DNA of 11,899 nucleotides, taken from the NCBI GenBank assembly GCA_025353985.1, contig JANXNT010001016.1:1-11899 (forward strand), given 5' to 3'. Below the pieces are notes generated by a model that did no database searches, was not told where the DNA came from, and saw nothing but the letters and a program-made list of their open reading frames with translations. The DNA is from Limnoglobus sp. (lineage in GTDB: Bacteria; Planctomycetota; Planctomycetia; Gemmatales; Gemmataceae). The translations under genes and the position numbers were made by a program. Below are positions 1-6,967 of this stretch, piece by piece; positions within the stretch are counted from its first letter, which is position 1, and the number at the start of each line of letters is the position of its first letter.

Positions 1-912
1 CCGATCGCTCGGCACTGCGTGCGGATGGCCGACGAGCTACCGAAAGCATCGTCGGCACGGCTGCGCGAGTACCGCGATTCGAACCTGGAATCATTGCGGT
101 TCGCGCTGCTGTCACCCGCGCCGATCGAGCCAGACTTGGAACGTGTGAAACTGCAAACTTCGCTCACTTTTCTCGCCGAAAACCTCGGCGGCGAGCATCC
201 GACGGTGAAGCTCGTTTTAGCCGGGAAGAACCCTGCCAAACGGGCGGCGGAACTGATCGCCGGGTGCAAACTCTTCGACGTGAACGTGCGAAAAGCCTTG
301 CTGGCAGGCGGCAAACCCGCAATCGATGCGAGTGCCGACCCGATGATTCAGCTAATGGTGGCGATCGATACCACATCGCGTGACTTACGCAAAAAGTACG
401 AAAATGAGGTCGAAGAACCCGAACGCCAAGCGTACGCCGAGATCGCGAAACTCCGCTTCACAGCACTCGGCAACACCGTCGCCCCCGATGCCACATTTAC
501 ACTGCGGTTGGCGTACGGCACCGTGAAGGGGTACGAAGTCGACGGCGCGAAATTGCCATTCCACACGACGTTCGGCAGTGCGTTCGCGAAGGCGGAAGCA
601 ATCGAACATCGCGAGCCGTTCGACATGCCGAAACGCTGGCGCGATGGCAAAGTGAAGCTGGACCTCACGACGCCATTTAACTTCGTCAGCACCGCCGACA
701 CAATCGGCGGCAACAGCGGTTCGCCCGTGCTGAATCGTGCGGGCGAATTGGTCGGCATCAACTTCGACCGCAACCGGCACGGTCTCGTCCGCAACTTCGT
801 CTACACCGACGAACAAGCGCGGCACATCGCCGTGCATTCGCGAAGCGTCCTCGAAGCCCTACGCAAACTCTACGACCGTGCCGATCTGGTGGAGGAACTG
901 ACGGCGAAGTAA
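1..912 (+). CDS. S46 family dipeptidyl-peptidase, C-terminal part (5' end outside window)
   Basis: This is the C-terminal 303 residues of a peptidase of MEROPS family S46 (the DPP7/DPP11 type), serine exopeptidases that remove dipeptides from peptide N-termini, usually in the periplasm. The frame is open from base 1 with no convincing start. A GTG at 19 is in frame but lies inside the domain, so the gene begins upstream; full-length members are about 700 residues. The nucleophile motif GGNSGSP is clear, with the predicted catalytic Ser at bases 715-717. The sequence around it (TPFNFVSTADTIGGNSGSP, then LVGINFDRN) is strongly family-like. The catalytic His and Asp and any signal peptide would lie in the missing part. 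The residue 18 after the Ser is Arg, as in Asp/Glu-specific DPP11 rather than Gly as in DPP7 (family knowledge from memory). The stop codon lies 5 bp from that of the convergent gene. The family call is firm; the specificity is inferred. Confidence 0.93.
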   Translation, partial: PIARHCVRMADELPKASSARLREYRDSNLESLRFALLSPAPIEPDLERVKLQTSLTFLAENLGGEHPTVKLVLAGKNPAKRAAELIAGCKLFDVNVRKALLAGGKPAIDASADPMIQLMVAIDTTSRDLRKKYENEVEEPERQAYAEIAKLRFTALGNTVAPDATFTLRLAYGTVKGYEVDGAKLPFHTTFGSAFAKAEAIEHREPFDMPKRWRDGKVKLDLTTPFNFVSTADTIGGNSGSPVLNRAGELVGINFDRNRHGLVRNFVYTDEQARHIAVHSRSVLEALRKLYDRADLVEELTAK

Positions 913-917
913 CGTTG

Positions 918-2489
918 TTAAGCCATCACCAGCACGCTGTAGCGATACTTCATTTTGCGCTCTTCACCCGCTTTCAGGGGGATCGTCCAGAATAGCTCGT
1001 TGCGCTTGTTTACGGAGTATGCGCCTTCTTCGCGGAGCGAGGCTTTCGGGTTGCCGTCGGCGGTGATTAACTCGCCCGAAAATCGACGGCGGACGACGAG
1101 TTCGATCGTTTCCTTGCGGTGGTTGTTGACCGTAATTTCGCCTTCGACCGTCGTCTTGCGGTACTGCCGGCCGCCGAGCCAGATCGCGTCGCGGTTCGGC
1201 TCTTTTGGGTCTTCGTTCTCGATCGAATACGTTCGCACGCTCAGTGCCTTCTCGACGCGGAGAACCATTTCTTCGCCCGCGTTCACCCAGTAGCTTGTGC
1301 GTTGGCCGTTGAACTTGCCGTCGGCAATTACCATCGCGGGGCCGGTCGTCATCGGGAACTTCAACGGGTTCTGGAACCGCAGGGCATCCCACGGCGAATC
1401 GTCGTCGCCGTGTGTCTGCCCTTCGACGGACCGGCCGTACACATCGCGCGAATCGGGCACGAGCCATTCGACGATCCGCTCGTACTTCGCGCTGCCCTTT
1501 GCCACGGTCAGCGAGAGCGCGTCGCCATCCGCGAGTGTGCGTTTACCGATTGGCTCGTAATGGAGGTCCACGCCCTCGCCCGTCGGAATCAACCCGAAAC
1601 TCGGCGTCGACCGTGGCGAGCGTAAATTACTCATGATATTCTGCGTAACCACGCTGTTGGACATCGCGTCGTTATTGTGCCCGCCACTATTACTCAGTTC
1701 GCCGAAGAACGCGGCCATCGTCGTACGTTTCGACATCAGCGAACGGACGTTGCCGAACTGCACGCTCGGGAAGCCGGAGATCAACCGCAGTTCCGCATCG
1801 GTGAGGTCCGAAAGTTCGTTTTTCACGACGGCATGCTGTTCGAGCGTCAGTGTTTTTGGGTCGCTAATGTCGATCTTGTAACTCGGTGCCCAGGCGAGGC
1901 CGCGCGTGAGGTAGCGGATGACGATCTTTGTCTCGGGCTTGGGGTTGTCGCCGACCGTCAGCACCAACTGCGACCGCCACCGCTTCACCTTGCCGTCTCC
2001 GGTTTCTGACTCGATGTTGACGATCTCCGATGCTTCCACGAAACTGCGCCCCTTGGCCGTATCGACGATCAGAAACCGCGATGGCTGCGTAATCTCTTCG
2101 CCCTTGGGTACCTTGAATTTGATCACGGTGCCGACGACGGGCGCGAGTTTTTCGCCGCGGAAATGGATCGTTACCTTCTTGCCGGCCAAGTCGTCTTGCA
2201 TGTTTCCGGGCAGTGCTTCATTCGCGAGCACATCCACTTCTCGCGTACGCATCAGCGATTCGATTGGCGCAGAACTCTCGATCCAGTACGTACCATGAAT
2301 CGCATCGGGGACATCGTCGAGCATGTACGAACCCGCTTTGCCGAGCGTCGCTTCGCGCCGAACGGCGGCGAGGCCATTCTTGAACAGATCGACCGCAACG
2401 ATCTTGCTCGTCGTCGGAATCTCGGCCGCCTCGCACACCTGCGGGATTGCGAACGTCAGTGCCATCAGCAGGATCCTTAAATATCGCAT
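918..2489 (-). CDS. Secreted DUF4139-like protein
   Basis: This 523-residue protein has no known biochemical role. A signal peptide (about residues 1-21, positive MRYLR start, hydrophobic core, CEA end) points to export. Residues 28-90 resemble the N-terminal part of DUF4139/DUF4140 proteins (a beta-rich stretch with the pattern VDLFKNGLAAVRRE). YLTRGLAWAPSYKI at 193-206 is the most family-like segment of the DUF4139 core, which then runs to the C terminus. Residues about 262-305 form a Ser/Asn/Gly-rich, probably disordered insert. The ATG start is backed by a GAGG Shine-Dalgarno (bases 2497-2500 on the plus strand) 7 nt upstream. The gene is convergent with the S46 peptidase and divergent from the BatA/vWA gene. 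Only 29 bp separate the start from a palindromic repeat, so its promoter must overlap or lie beyond that repeat. The gene is surely real; the DUF4139 link rests on motif resemblance only. Confidence 0.85.
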   Translation of the reverse strand: MRYLRILLMALTFAIPQVCEAAEIPTTSKIVAVDLFKNGLAAVRREATLGKAGSYMLDDVPDAIHGTYWIESSAPIESLMRTREVDVLANEALPGNMQDDLAGKKVTIHFRGEKLAPVVGTVIKFKVPKGEEITQPSRFLIVDTAKGRSFVEASEIVNIESETGDGKVKRWRSQLVLTVGDNPKPETKIVIRYLTRGLAWAPSYKIDISDPKTLTLEQHAVVKNELSDLTDAELRLISGFPSVQFGNVRSLMSKRTTMAAFFGELSNSGGHNNDAMSNSVVTQNIMSNLRSPRSTPSFGLIPTGEGVDLHYEPIGKRTLADGDALSLTVAKGSAKYERIVEWLVPDSRDVYGRSVEGQTHGDDDSPWDALRFQNPLKFPMTTGPAMVIADGKFNGQRTSYWVNAGEEMVLRVEKALSVRTYSIENEDPKEPNRDAIWLGGRQYRKTTVEGEITVNNHRKETIELVVRRRFSGELITADGNPKASLREEGAYSVNKRNELFWTIPLKAGEERKMKYRYSVLVMA

Positions 2490-2518
2490 GATTGAGCCTC
2501 ACATAGAGCAATCAGAAC

Positions 2519-2578
2519 TGTAGCTGGCCTCTGTGAGGCCGGTAGCTGGAGCAACCGGGGTCACAGACCCCAGCTACA
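2519..2578. repeat. REP/BIME-like nested palindromic repeat
   Basis: A 60-bp element is made of two 24-nt units in inverted orientation, 2519-2542 and the reverse complement of 2555-2578, joined by 12 nt. The outer 9 bp (TGTAGCTGG at 2519-2527, CCAGCTACA at 2570-2578) are perfect inverted repeats. Each unit is also its own hairpin: GGCCTC-TGT-GAGGCC at 2526-2540 and GGGGTC-ACA-GACCCC at 2557-2571. The units differ at four positions, CC versus GG and GG versus CC, which pair with each other, so both stems are kept. TAGCTGG occurs again at 2543-2549. It lies between divergent genes, the usual place for REP-type elements. From memory, similar TAGC(T/C)GG...TGTGA palindromes are frequent between planctomycete genes; the copy number in this genome cannot be seen here. 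Confidence 0.8.
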
Positions 2579-2646
2579 AGAAGAGAAACCAAACGTCACT
2601 GAAGTCCACGCGGCTACAATGTACCGCGAACGCACCGGGACAACGA

Positions 2647-2681
2647 ACGTCCGTGACAATCGCGTGACGATTGCGGGACGT
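2647..2681 (+). promoter_or_regulatory. Two-tier hairpin in the leader of the BatA/vWA gene
   Basis: An outer 6-bp stem (ACGTCC 2647-2652 with GGACGT 2676-2681) encloses an inner 6-bp stem (CAATCG 2657-2662 with CGATTG 2668-2673) with a 5-nt loop; the internal loop is GTGA on one side and CG on the other. The inner part is also a tandem repeat, CGTGACAATCG then CGTGACGATTG, matching at 9 of 11 positions. It ends 33 nt before the chosen start at 2715. It could be an RNA hairpin in the 5' UTR or a dyad operator in DNA. No known riboswitch or operator consensus was recognised. Confidence 0.4.
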
Positions 2682-2714
2682 GTCGTTTCGGGCAAACTCA
2701 AGTACATTATTGCT

Positions 2715-4973
2715 ATGCACGCGATCCTGTTGGCGACGGCGATGTTGGTCGGGCTGCCGATTCTGCTTCACCTCATCATGAAGCAGGAACCGAAGCGGCT
2801 CGTCTTTCCCGCGATTCGATTCCTACAACAGAAGCGCCGCATCAACCAACGGAAGATGCGGTTACGGCACTTTTTCCTGTTACTTTTGCGAATGCTGCTC
2901 ATCGCGCTGTTCGGATTGGCGCTCTATCAACCGTCGTTGACTGGCGACTTTGGCGGTATCAATTTCTCCGGCGAACAACCGGTCGCGGTGGCGATGATCG
3001 TCGATACCTCGCCGAGTATGGGATACACCGCAAACGACCGCAGTCGGCTCGATGAAGCACGACGGCGGGCGCTCGAACTGCTGGACGATCTGCCGAGCGG
3101 TTCCAAAGTCGCGATCCTCGACTCGGCCGATGCCGGGGGCAGTTGGGAAGTTTCGATCGGCGATGCGCGCAAGAAACTCGAAGCAATCAAGGAACCGAAG
3201 GGCGTGGCGGTGCCGGTGACGGCGTCGATTGCGAATGCGTATCAGCTTCTGAAGACGGTCGATCAGGAAAGCGAAGTCGCCGAGCCGATGTCGCGTCTCG
3301 TAGCGGTGTTCTCGGATCGCACCGCCGCCTGTTGGGATGCCACCCGCACCGACGACCTCAAGAAACTTCGCGAAAGTATCCCGCCACCCACTGTTTCGCA
3401 CCTGTTCGTCGATGTCGGAATCGACGAACCCGCGAACGTGGCGATCACCGGTATCGAACTCAAACCGCAGATCATTCCGCAAGGCAAGCCGGTACTGCTG
3501 AACGCGACGATTGCGGTGACCGGGCCGGAAGTCGAAGCGACGGTGAATTGTCGCGTGACGACGATGCCGAACCTGCCGGAGCAAAAGAAACTGGTGAAAG
3601 TTTCGAGCGGGGCTAGCCAAGGCGTCGCGTTCTTACTCGATGGCACGCAACTGACGCCGGGTGTGCATCAGATCGAAATTCGCCTCGATAACGCGGACAA
3701 ACTCGCCGCAGACAACATTCGTTTCTTCACGTTCAAGGTCGCCGAGCCACGCAAAATTCTGACGCTAACGGACAAAATCTCCGATGCGGACATGTGGCAA
3801 TTATCGCACGCGGTCAAGGGCGAGTTCGATTGCGAAGTCAAACTCGCGGATGAAGTCCCGAACCTGACCGGCTACGAAGCGGTCTGCCTGCTCGGCGTTG
3901 CGGACCCCGTGCGGTTGTGGCCGAAACTGCGCACGTATGTCGAGTCTGGCGGGAAACTGCTCGTCATGCCTGGCCCCGATGCGCGAATCGCGAGTTACAG
4001 CACTACGGATGCGGAAGCGGGGCGGTTACTGCCCGGTTCGCTAAAGAAAGACACAATCGACGCAACGACGTTCCCGAAGCCCGAGGTGCCGAAAGATCCG
4101 AAAGCACCGACTGCGTACGACCGTTCGCGCGGCGTATCCTGGCTCGTTAATTATGATGCACTTCGCCACCCGTTGTTCGCGCCGTTCATCGAGTGGAAGC
4201 TCCAGGGCAACATCGATATTCTCGTCAACCCGCGTCGCGTATTGCGGTACTTCGACGTCGAACGTGCCCCCGAAGGCACCGTGATCGTGAAGTACGACGA
4301 CGACGATGATGCCACGAAACAACGCCCCGCATTGCTAGAGCGCAACGTCGGCACCAAGGGCGGCAAAGTGCTGCTATTCACGACGCGGTTCGACACGCAA
4401 AAGAACCCGCTCGAAGCCTGGAACGATTACTGGGACGTCGGCAATTCGTGGGCGGTTGCGATCCCGAACCAGGTGTTACGCTACATGGCGGGCGATCCGA
4501 CCGATGCGAATTTTAACTTCGTCAGCGGGCAAATCGTGCCGGTGGCATTGCCGCGTGGCGAACGCAAAGCCGGCACGAAACTGCGTCTCGAAGGGCGCGG
4601 CTTTTCGGGCCGGGATGCGGAAGTGGAGTTGACCGAGAACCAGACCGAGTATCGCCTACCCGCCGCGAACGCCCAGAATACGGGCAGCTTTTTACTGACG
4701 ATCGATTCGCTGAAATGGCGTGAGGGATTCAGTTTGAATGCCCCTGCCGACGAAAGCACGCTCGACAAAGTCCCTGCCGAGGCGATCGAAAATCTCTTCG
4801 GCCCGAACAGTGTTGTGCCGATCGGCAAAGACTTGAAACTCCGCGAAGTGCTCGCCTCGAAGTTCAACCAGCCGCTCGACCTCTTCCCGTGGCTCCTCAT
4901 CGCAGTGCTAATCGGCATCGCCGCCGAGAGCGTCCTCGCGAACCGCTTCTACGGGCGAACGCCCCGCGCATAG
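2715..4973 (+). CDS. BatA-type membrane protein with von Willebrand factor A domain
   Basis: This 752-residue protein is anchored in the inner membrane. Residues 1-75 form the BatA N-terminal double-transmembrane domain: a first helix ending LPILLHL, then the characteristic KRLVFPAIRFLQ, then a second helix at about 53-71. A von Willebrand A domain follows (about 91-230) with the MIDAS motif DTSPS at 97-101 and FSD near 201. An Ig-like stretch runs from about 241 to 345, then a segment resembling a glutamine-amidotransferase-like fold (LRTYVESGGKLLVMPGPDA). A beta-rich part follows, and a final helix at about 724-745 precedes a short basic tail. Such proteins usually sit beside a MoxR ATPase and a DUF58 protein and are linked to envelope stress or complex assembly; neither partner is seen here. 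The in-frame upstream ATG at 2619 was rejected because the family starts at the residues encoded from 2715 and the extra 32 residues look non-coding. No clear Shine-Dalgarno is present. The EF-hand/thioredoxin-like gene follows after 116 bp. Confidence 0.9.
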   Translation: MHAILLATAMLVGLPILLHLIMKQEPKRLVFPAIRFLQQKRRINQRKMRLRHFFLLLLRMLLIALFGLALYQPSLTGDFGGINFSGEQPVAVAMIVDTSPSMGYTANDRSRLDEARRRALELLDDLPSGSKVAILDSADAGGSWEVSIGDARKKLEAIKEPKGVAVPVTASIANAYQLLKTVDQESEVAEPMSRLVAVFSDRTAACWDATRTDDLKKLRESIPPPTVSHLFVDVGIDEPANVAITGIELKPQIIPQGKPVLLNATIAVTGPEVEATVNCRVTTMPNLPEQKKLVKVSSGASQGVAFLLDGTQLTPGVHQIEIRLDNADKLAADNIRFFTFKVAEPRKILTLTDKISDADMWQLSHAVKGEFDCEVKLADEVPNLTGYEAVCLLGVADPVRLWPKLRTYVESGGKLLVMPGPDARIASYSTTDAEAGRLLPGSLKKDTIDATTFPKPEVPKDPKAPTAYDRSRGVSWLVNYDALRHPLFAPFIEWKLQGNIDILVNPRRVLRYFDVERAPEGTVIVKYDDDDDATKQRPALLERNVGTKGGKVLLFTTRFDTQKNPLEAWNDYWDVGNSWAVAIPNQVLRYMAGDPTDANFNFVSGQIVPVALPRGERKAGTKLRLEGRGFSGRDAEVELTENQTEYRLPAANAQNTGSFLLTIDSLKWREGFSLNAPADESTLDKVPAEAIENLFGPNSVVPIGKDLKLREVLASKFNQPLDLFPWLLIAVLIGIAAESVLANRFYGRTPRA

Positions 4974-5076
4974 CGCGTCGTTTCCTTGGCAAACTTCGTT
5001 TCGCTTCAACTTGTAGCGATTGTCTGGCCGATACCACGAGTAGCGGTTGTGCCGGACGAGTGCGGCCGCGTTCCTT

Positions 5077-5081
5077 GAGGG
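5077..5081 (+). promoter_or_regulatory. Ribosome binding site that fixes the start of the EF-hand/thioredoxin-like gene
   Basis: GAGGG stands 8 nt before the ATG at 5090. That ATG opens a typical signal peptide. The longer frame beginning at 4889 overlaps the previous gene and encodes an Arg-rich, unlikely leader. Confidence 0.7.
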
Positions 5082-5089
5082 TGTTGCGG

Positions 5090-6967
5090 ATGACCACGAA
5101 ACGATTTGCAGCCAAAGCCTTCGCTATCTTGACGCTGAGCACCGGTGTCGGCACGAACGTCGCCGAGGCGCTACCGCCCGCGCCGAAACTCGAACAGTTC
5201 GCGGCGATCCAGCCGAAACAGGCGGGCGTGATAGTGACCACGCCGACAGCGGCCGAACTCGCACGCTGTCGCGTCGTGGCTTACCCCGATGACAAAAACG
5301 CCGTCGGGCACGCGCTCCTCGACGCGAACAACAAACCGATTCGCCGTTTCCTCGCCGTGGGTACCGAGAATTACAACATCTTCTCGTTCTACCTCGACGG
5401 GCAAGAAGTTTACCGCGAAACCGATACGAAACGCAGCGGTAAGGTCGATCAATATCGCTGGCTCGGGACGAACGGCAGCAAGCAGGGTGTCGATGTGGAC
5501 AGCGACGGGCTGATCGATTCGTGGGAGATTATTTCCCCCGAAGAAGTGAGTAAGGAAATCTTCGAATCGCTCGTTGCGAAAGATGTTCGCCGACTGCGCA
5601 CACTCATGATGTCGCCACCGGAAATGCAACTGCTGGGGTTGCCCGTTCCCGAAGTCGAGAAGTTGCAAGCGCGGATGGGCCGCGTCGTCGCACGCTTCGA
5701 AGAGACGAGTGCCAAGCTGAAACTGACCGACAAAGCGAAGTGGGTTCATGCCGAGTTATGGGCACCCGAAACGACTCCGCTCGATGCGTTCAGCGGCAAG
5801 ATGGACCTCGTCCGCCACCGCAATGGCGGCGTGCTCGTCGATACGGGCGTGAGCAACACGGCGGCGACGTTCCAACTCGGGGAACTGGTGCAAATTGGCC
5901 GCGCATGGCGAATCATTGATGGCCCGTTACCCGGTTCGCCGGATCGCAACAGCAGCGAAGCCGATAGCGCCGGTGTCGTACCCGAAGCCGTGAAGGAACT
6001 CGTCGCGGAACTGAGTGCGGTGAAGCCACCCGATGCGAGCAATCGCGAATCGGTCGCGAAACATCACGTGGCCCGTGCGGAAATTCTGGCGAAGATCGTC
6101 GCGAAACTGCAAGGCGATCCACGGCAAGACACGTGGCTGCGGCAATTGCTCGAAGCGTATGTGGCCGCCGGCGAATACGGCGACGCGAAATCGACCGAAC
6201 AACTCACGGCGTGGCGTACGCAGATCGACAAAGTCGCGCCGAAGTCGCCACTCGCGGGCTTCGCAGCGTATCGCGCACTCGGGTTGGAATACGCCACGCG
6301 CCTCGCAGCCAGCGAGTCGAACCAGACGAAAGTCGCCGAACTTCAGAAGTGGTGGCGCGAGCAACTCGATGGTTTCGTGGCGACTTACCCGAACATCGAA
6401 GAAACGCCCGAAGCCCTCTATCGCCTCGCGATGGCGACGGAATATTCGGGTGCAAAAGATTCAGAAACGGTGTCGAAAGGCTACTACGAAACGCTCGCAA
6501 AGAACTTCAGCACGCACCCACTTGGGGCACAGGCTCGCGGTGCGGTGCTGCGGATAGACAGCGAAGGCAAACCGTTCGCGCTCAGTGGGCCAACGCTCGA
6601 CGGCAAGGGCGGTGTTGATGTCGCGAAGCTGACCGGCCAAGTGGTGATCGTGTATTACTGGGGCAGCTTCCACTCTCGGTTGAAGGAAGAAGCTGCCGCA
6701 CTGAACGACCTGCAAAAGAAGCACGCGGCGAGCAAGAAGCTGTCGATCGTGACGGTCTGCCTCGATCAGAACCCGCAACAGGCCGCACAAGCGATCACGG
6801 CGACGCAGTTGCCCGGCGATCACCTCTTTATGCAAGGCGGCGGGCTGGCGGCTCAGTACGGGATCATGGGGCCGCACTTCTTCCTGATCGACAAGACGGG
6901 CAAAGTCGCGAGCAAGAACACCGGCTTCCCGATGCTCAACGACGAAGTCGAGAAACTGCTGAAGTAA
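5090..6967 (+). CDS. Secreted protein with EF-hand loop and cysteine-less thioredoxin-like domain
   Basis: This 625-residue protein is predicted to be exported: residues 1-28 are a signal peptide (MTTKRFAAKAFAILTL, ending near VAEA). Residues about 85-150 hold a Tyr/Trp-rich module with a textbook EF-hand loop, DVDSDGLIDSWE at 135-146, with Asp at loop positions 1, 3, 5 and 9, Gly at 6, Ile at 8 and Glu at 12, so calcium binding is likely. A middle region follows, mainly helical from about 300 to 490. Residues about 498-625 look like a TlpA/AhpC-type thioredoxin fold: a WGSF strand end, the GPHFFLID cis-Pro region, and a C-terminal helix. Where TlpA proteins have WCxxC this one has FHSRL, with His528 and Leu531 in place of the two cysteines, so disulfide chemistry is not expected. 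It is probably cotranscribed with the BatA/vWA gene. Its stop codon abuts that of lpxB. The precise function is unknown. Confidence 0.85.
   Translation: MTTKRFAAKAFAILTLSTGVGTNVAEALPPAPKLEQFAAIQPKQAGVIVTTPTAAELARCRVVAYPDDKNAVGHALLDANNKPIRRFLAVGTENYNIFSFYLDGQEVYRETDTKRSGKVDQYRWLGTNGSKQGVDVDSDGLIDSWEIISPEEVSKEIFESLVAKDVRRLRTLMMSPPEMQLLGLPVPEVEKLQARMGRVVARFEETSAKLKLTDKAKWVHAELWAPETTPLDAFSGKMDLVRHRNGGVLVDTGVSNTAATFQLGELVQIGRAWRIIDGPLPGSPDRNSSEADSAGVVPEAVKELVAELSAVKPPDASNRESVAKHHVARAEILAKIVAKLQGDPRQDTWLRQLLEAYVAAGEYGDAKSTEQLTAWRTQIDKVAPKSPLAGFAAYRALGLEYATRLAASESNQTKVAELQKWWREQLDGFVATYPNIEETPEALYRLAMATEYSGAKDSETVSKGYYETLAKNFSTHPLGAQARGAVLRIDSEGKPFALSGPTLDGKGGVDVAKLTGQVVIVYYWGSFHSRLKEEAAALNDLQKKHAASKKLSIVTVCLDQNPQQAAQAITATQLPGDHLFMQGGGLAAQYGIMGPHFFLIDKTGKVASKNTGFPMLNDEVEKLLK

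Noticed and set aside
385..837. A 150-codon minus-strand open frame over the S46 peptidase
   Set aside because: It overlaps the catalytic Ser region of a clear S46 protein and shows no domain or ribosome binding site.
2615..2623. TACAATGTA as a bidirectional -10 element in the divergent gap
   Set aside because: It gives TACAAT on plus and TACATT on minus, but no convincing -35 box exists on either side at 16-18 bp, so no promoter is called.
2619..2714. N-terminal extension of the BatA/vWA protein
   Set aside because: The 32 extra residues precede the point where the family normally begins and the stretch contains a dyad structure, so it is more likely untranslated leader.
2880..3620. A 246-codon minus-strand open frame inside the BatA/vWA gene
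   Set aside because: The plus-strand frame carries the MIDAS motif and family-like domains there; the opposite frame is Arg/His-rich with no motif.
4889..5089. Upstream extension of the EF-hand/thioredoxin-like protein
   Set aside because: It overlaps the end of the previous gene, encodes an Arg-rich peptide and hides the signal peptide; the ATG at 5090 has a good Shine-Dalgarno.
4974..5089. Possible promoter or terminator between the BatA/vWA gene and the EF-hand/thioredoxin-like gene
   Set aside because: No -35/-10 pair with sensible spacing and no stable hairpin with a T-tract was found; the two genes are treated as one transcript.
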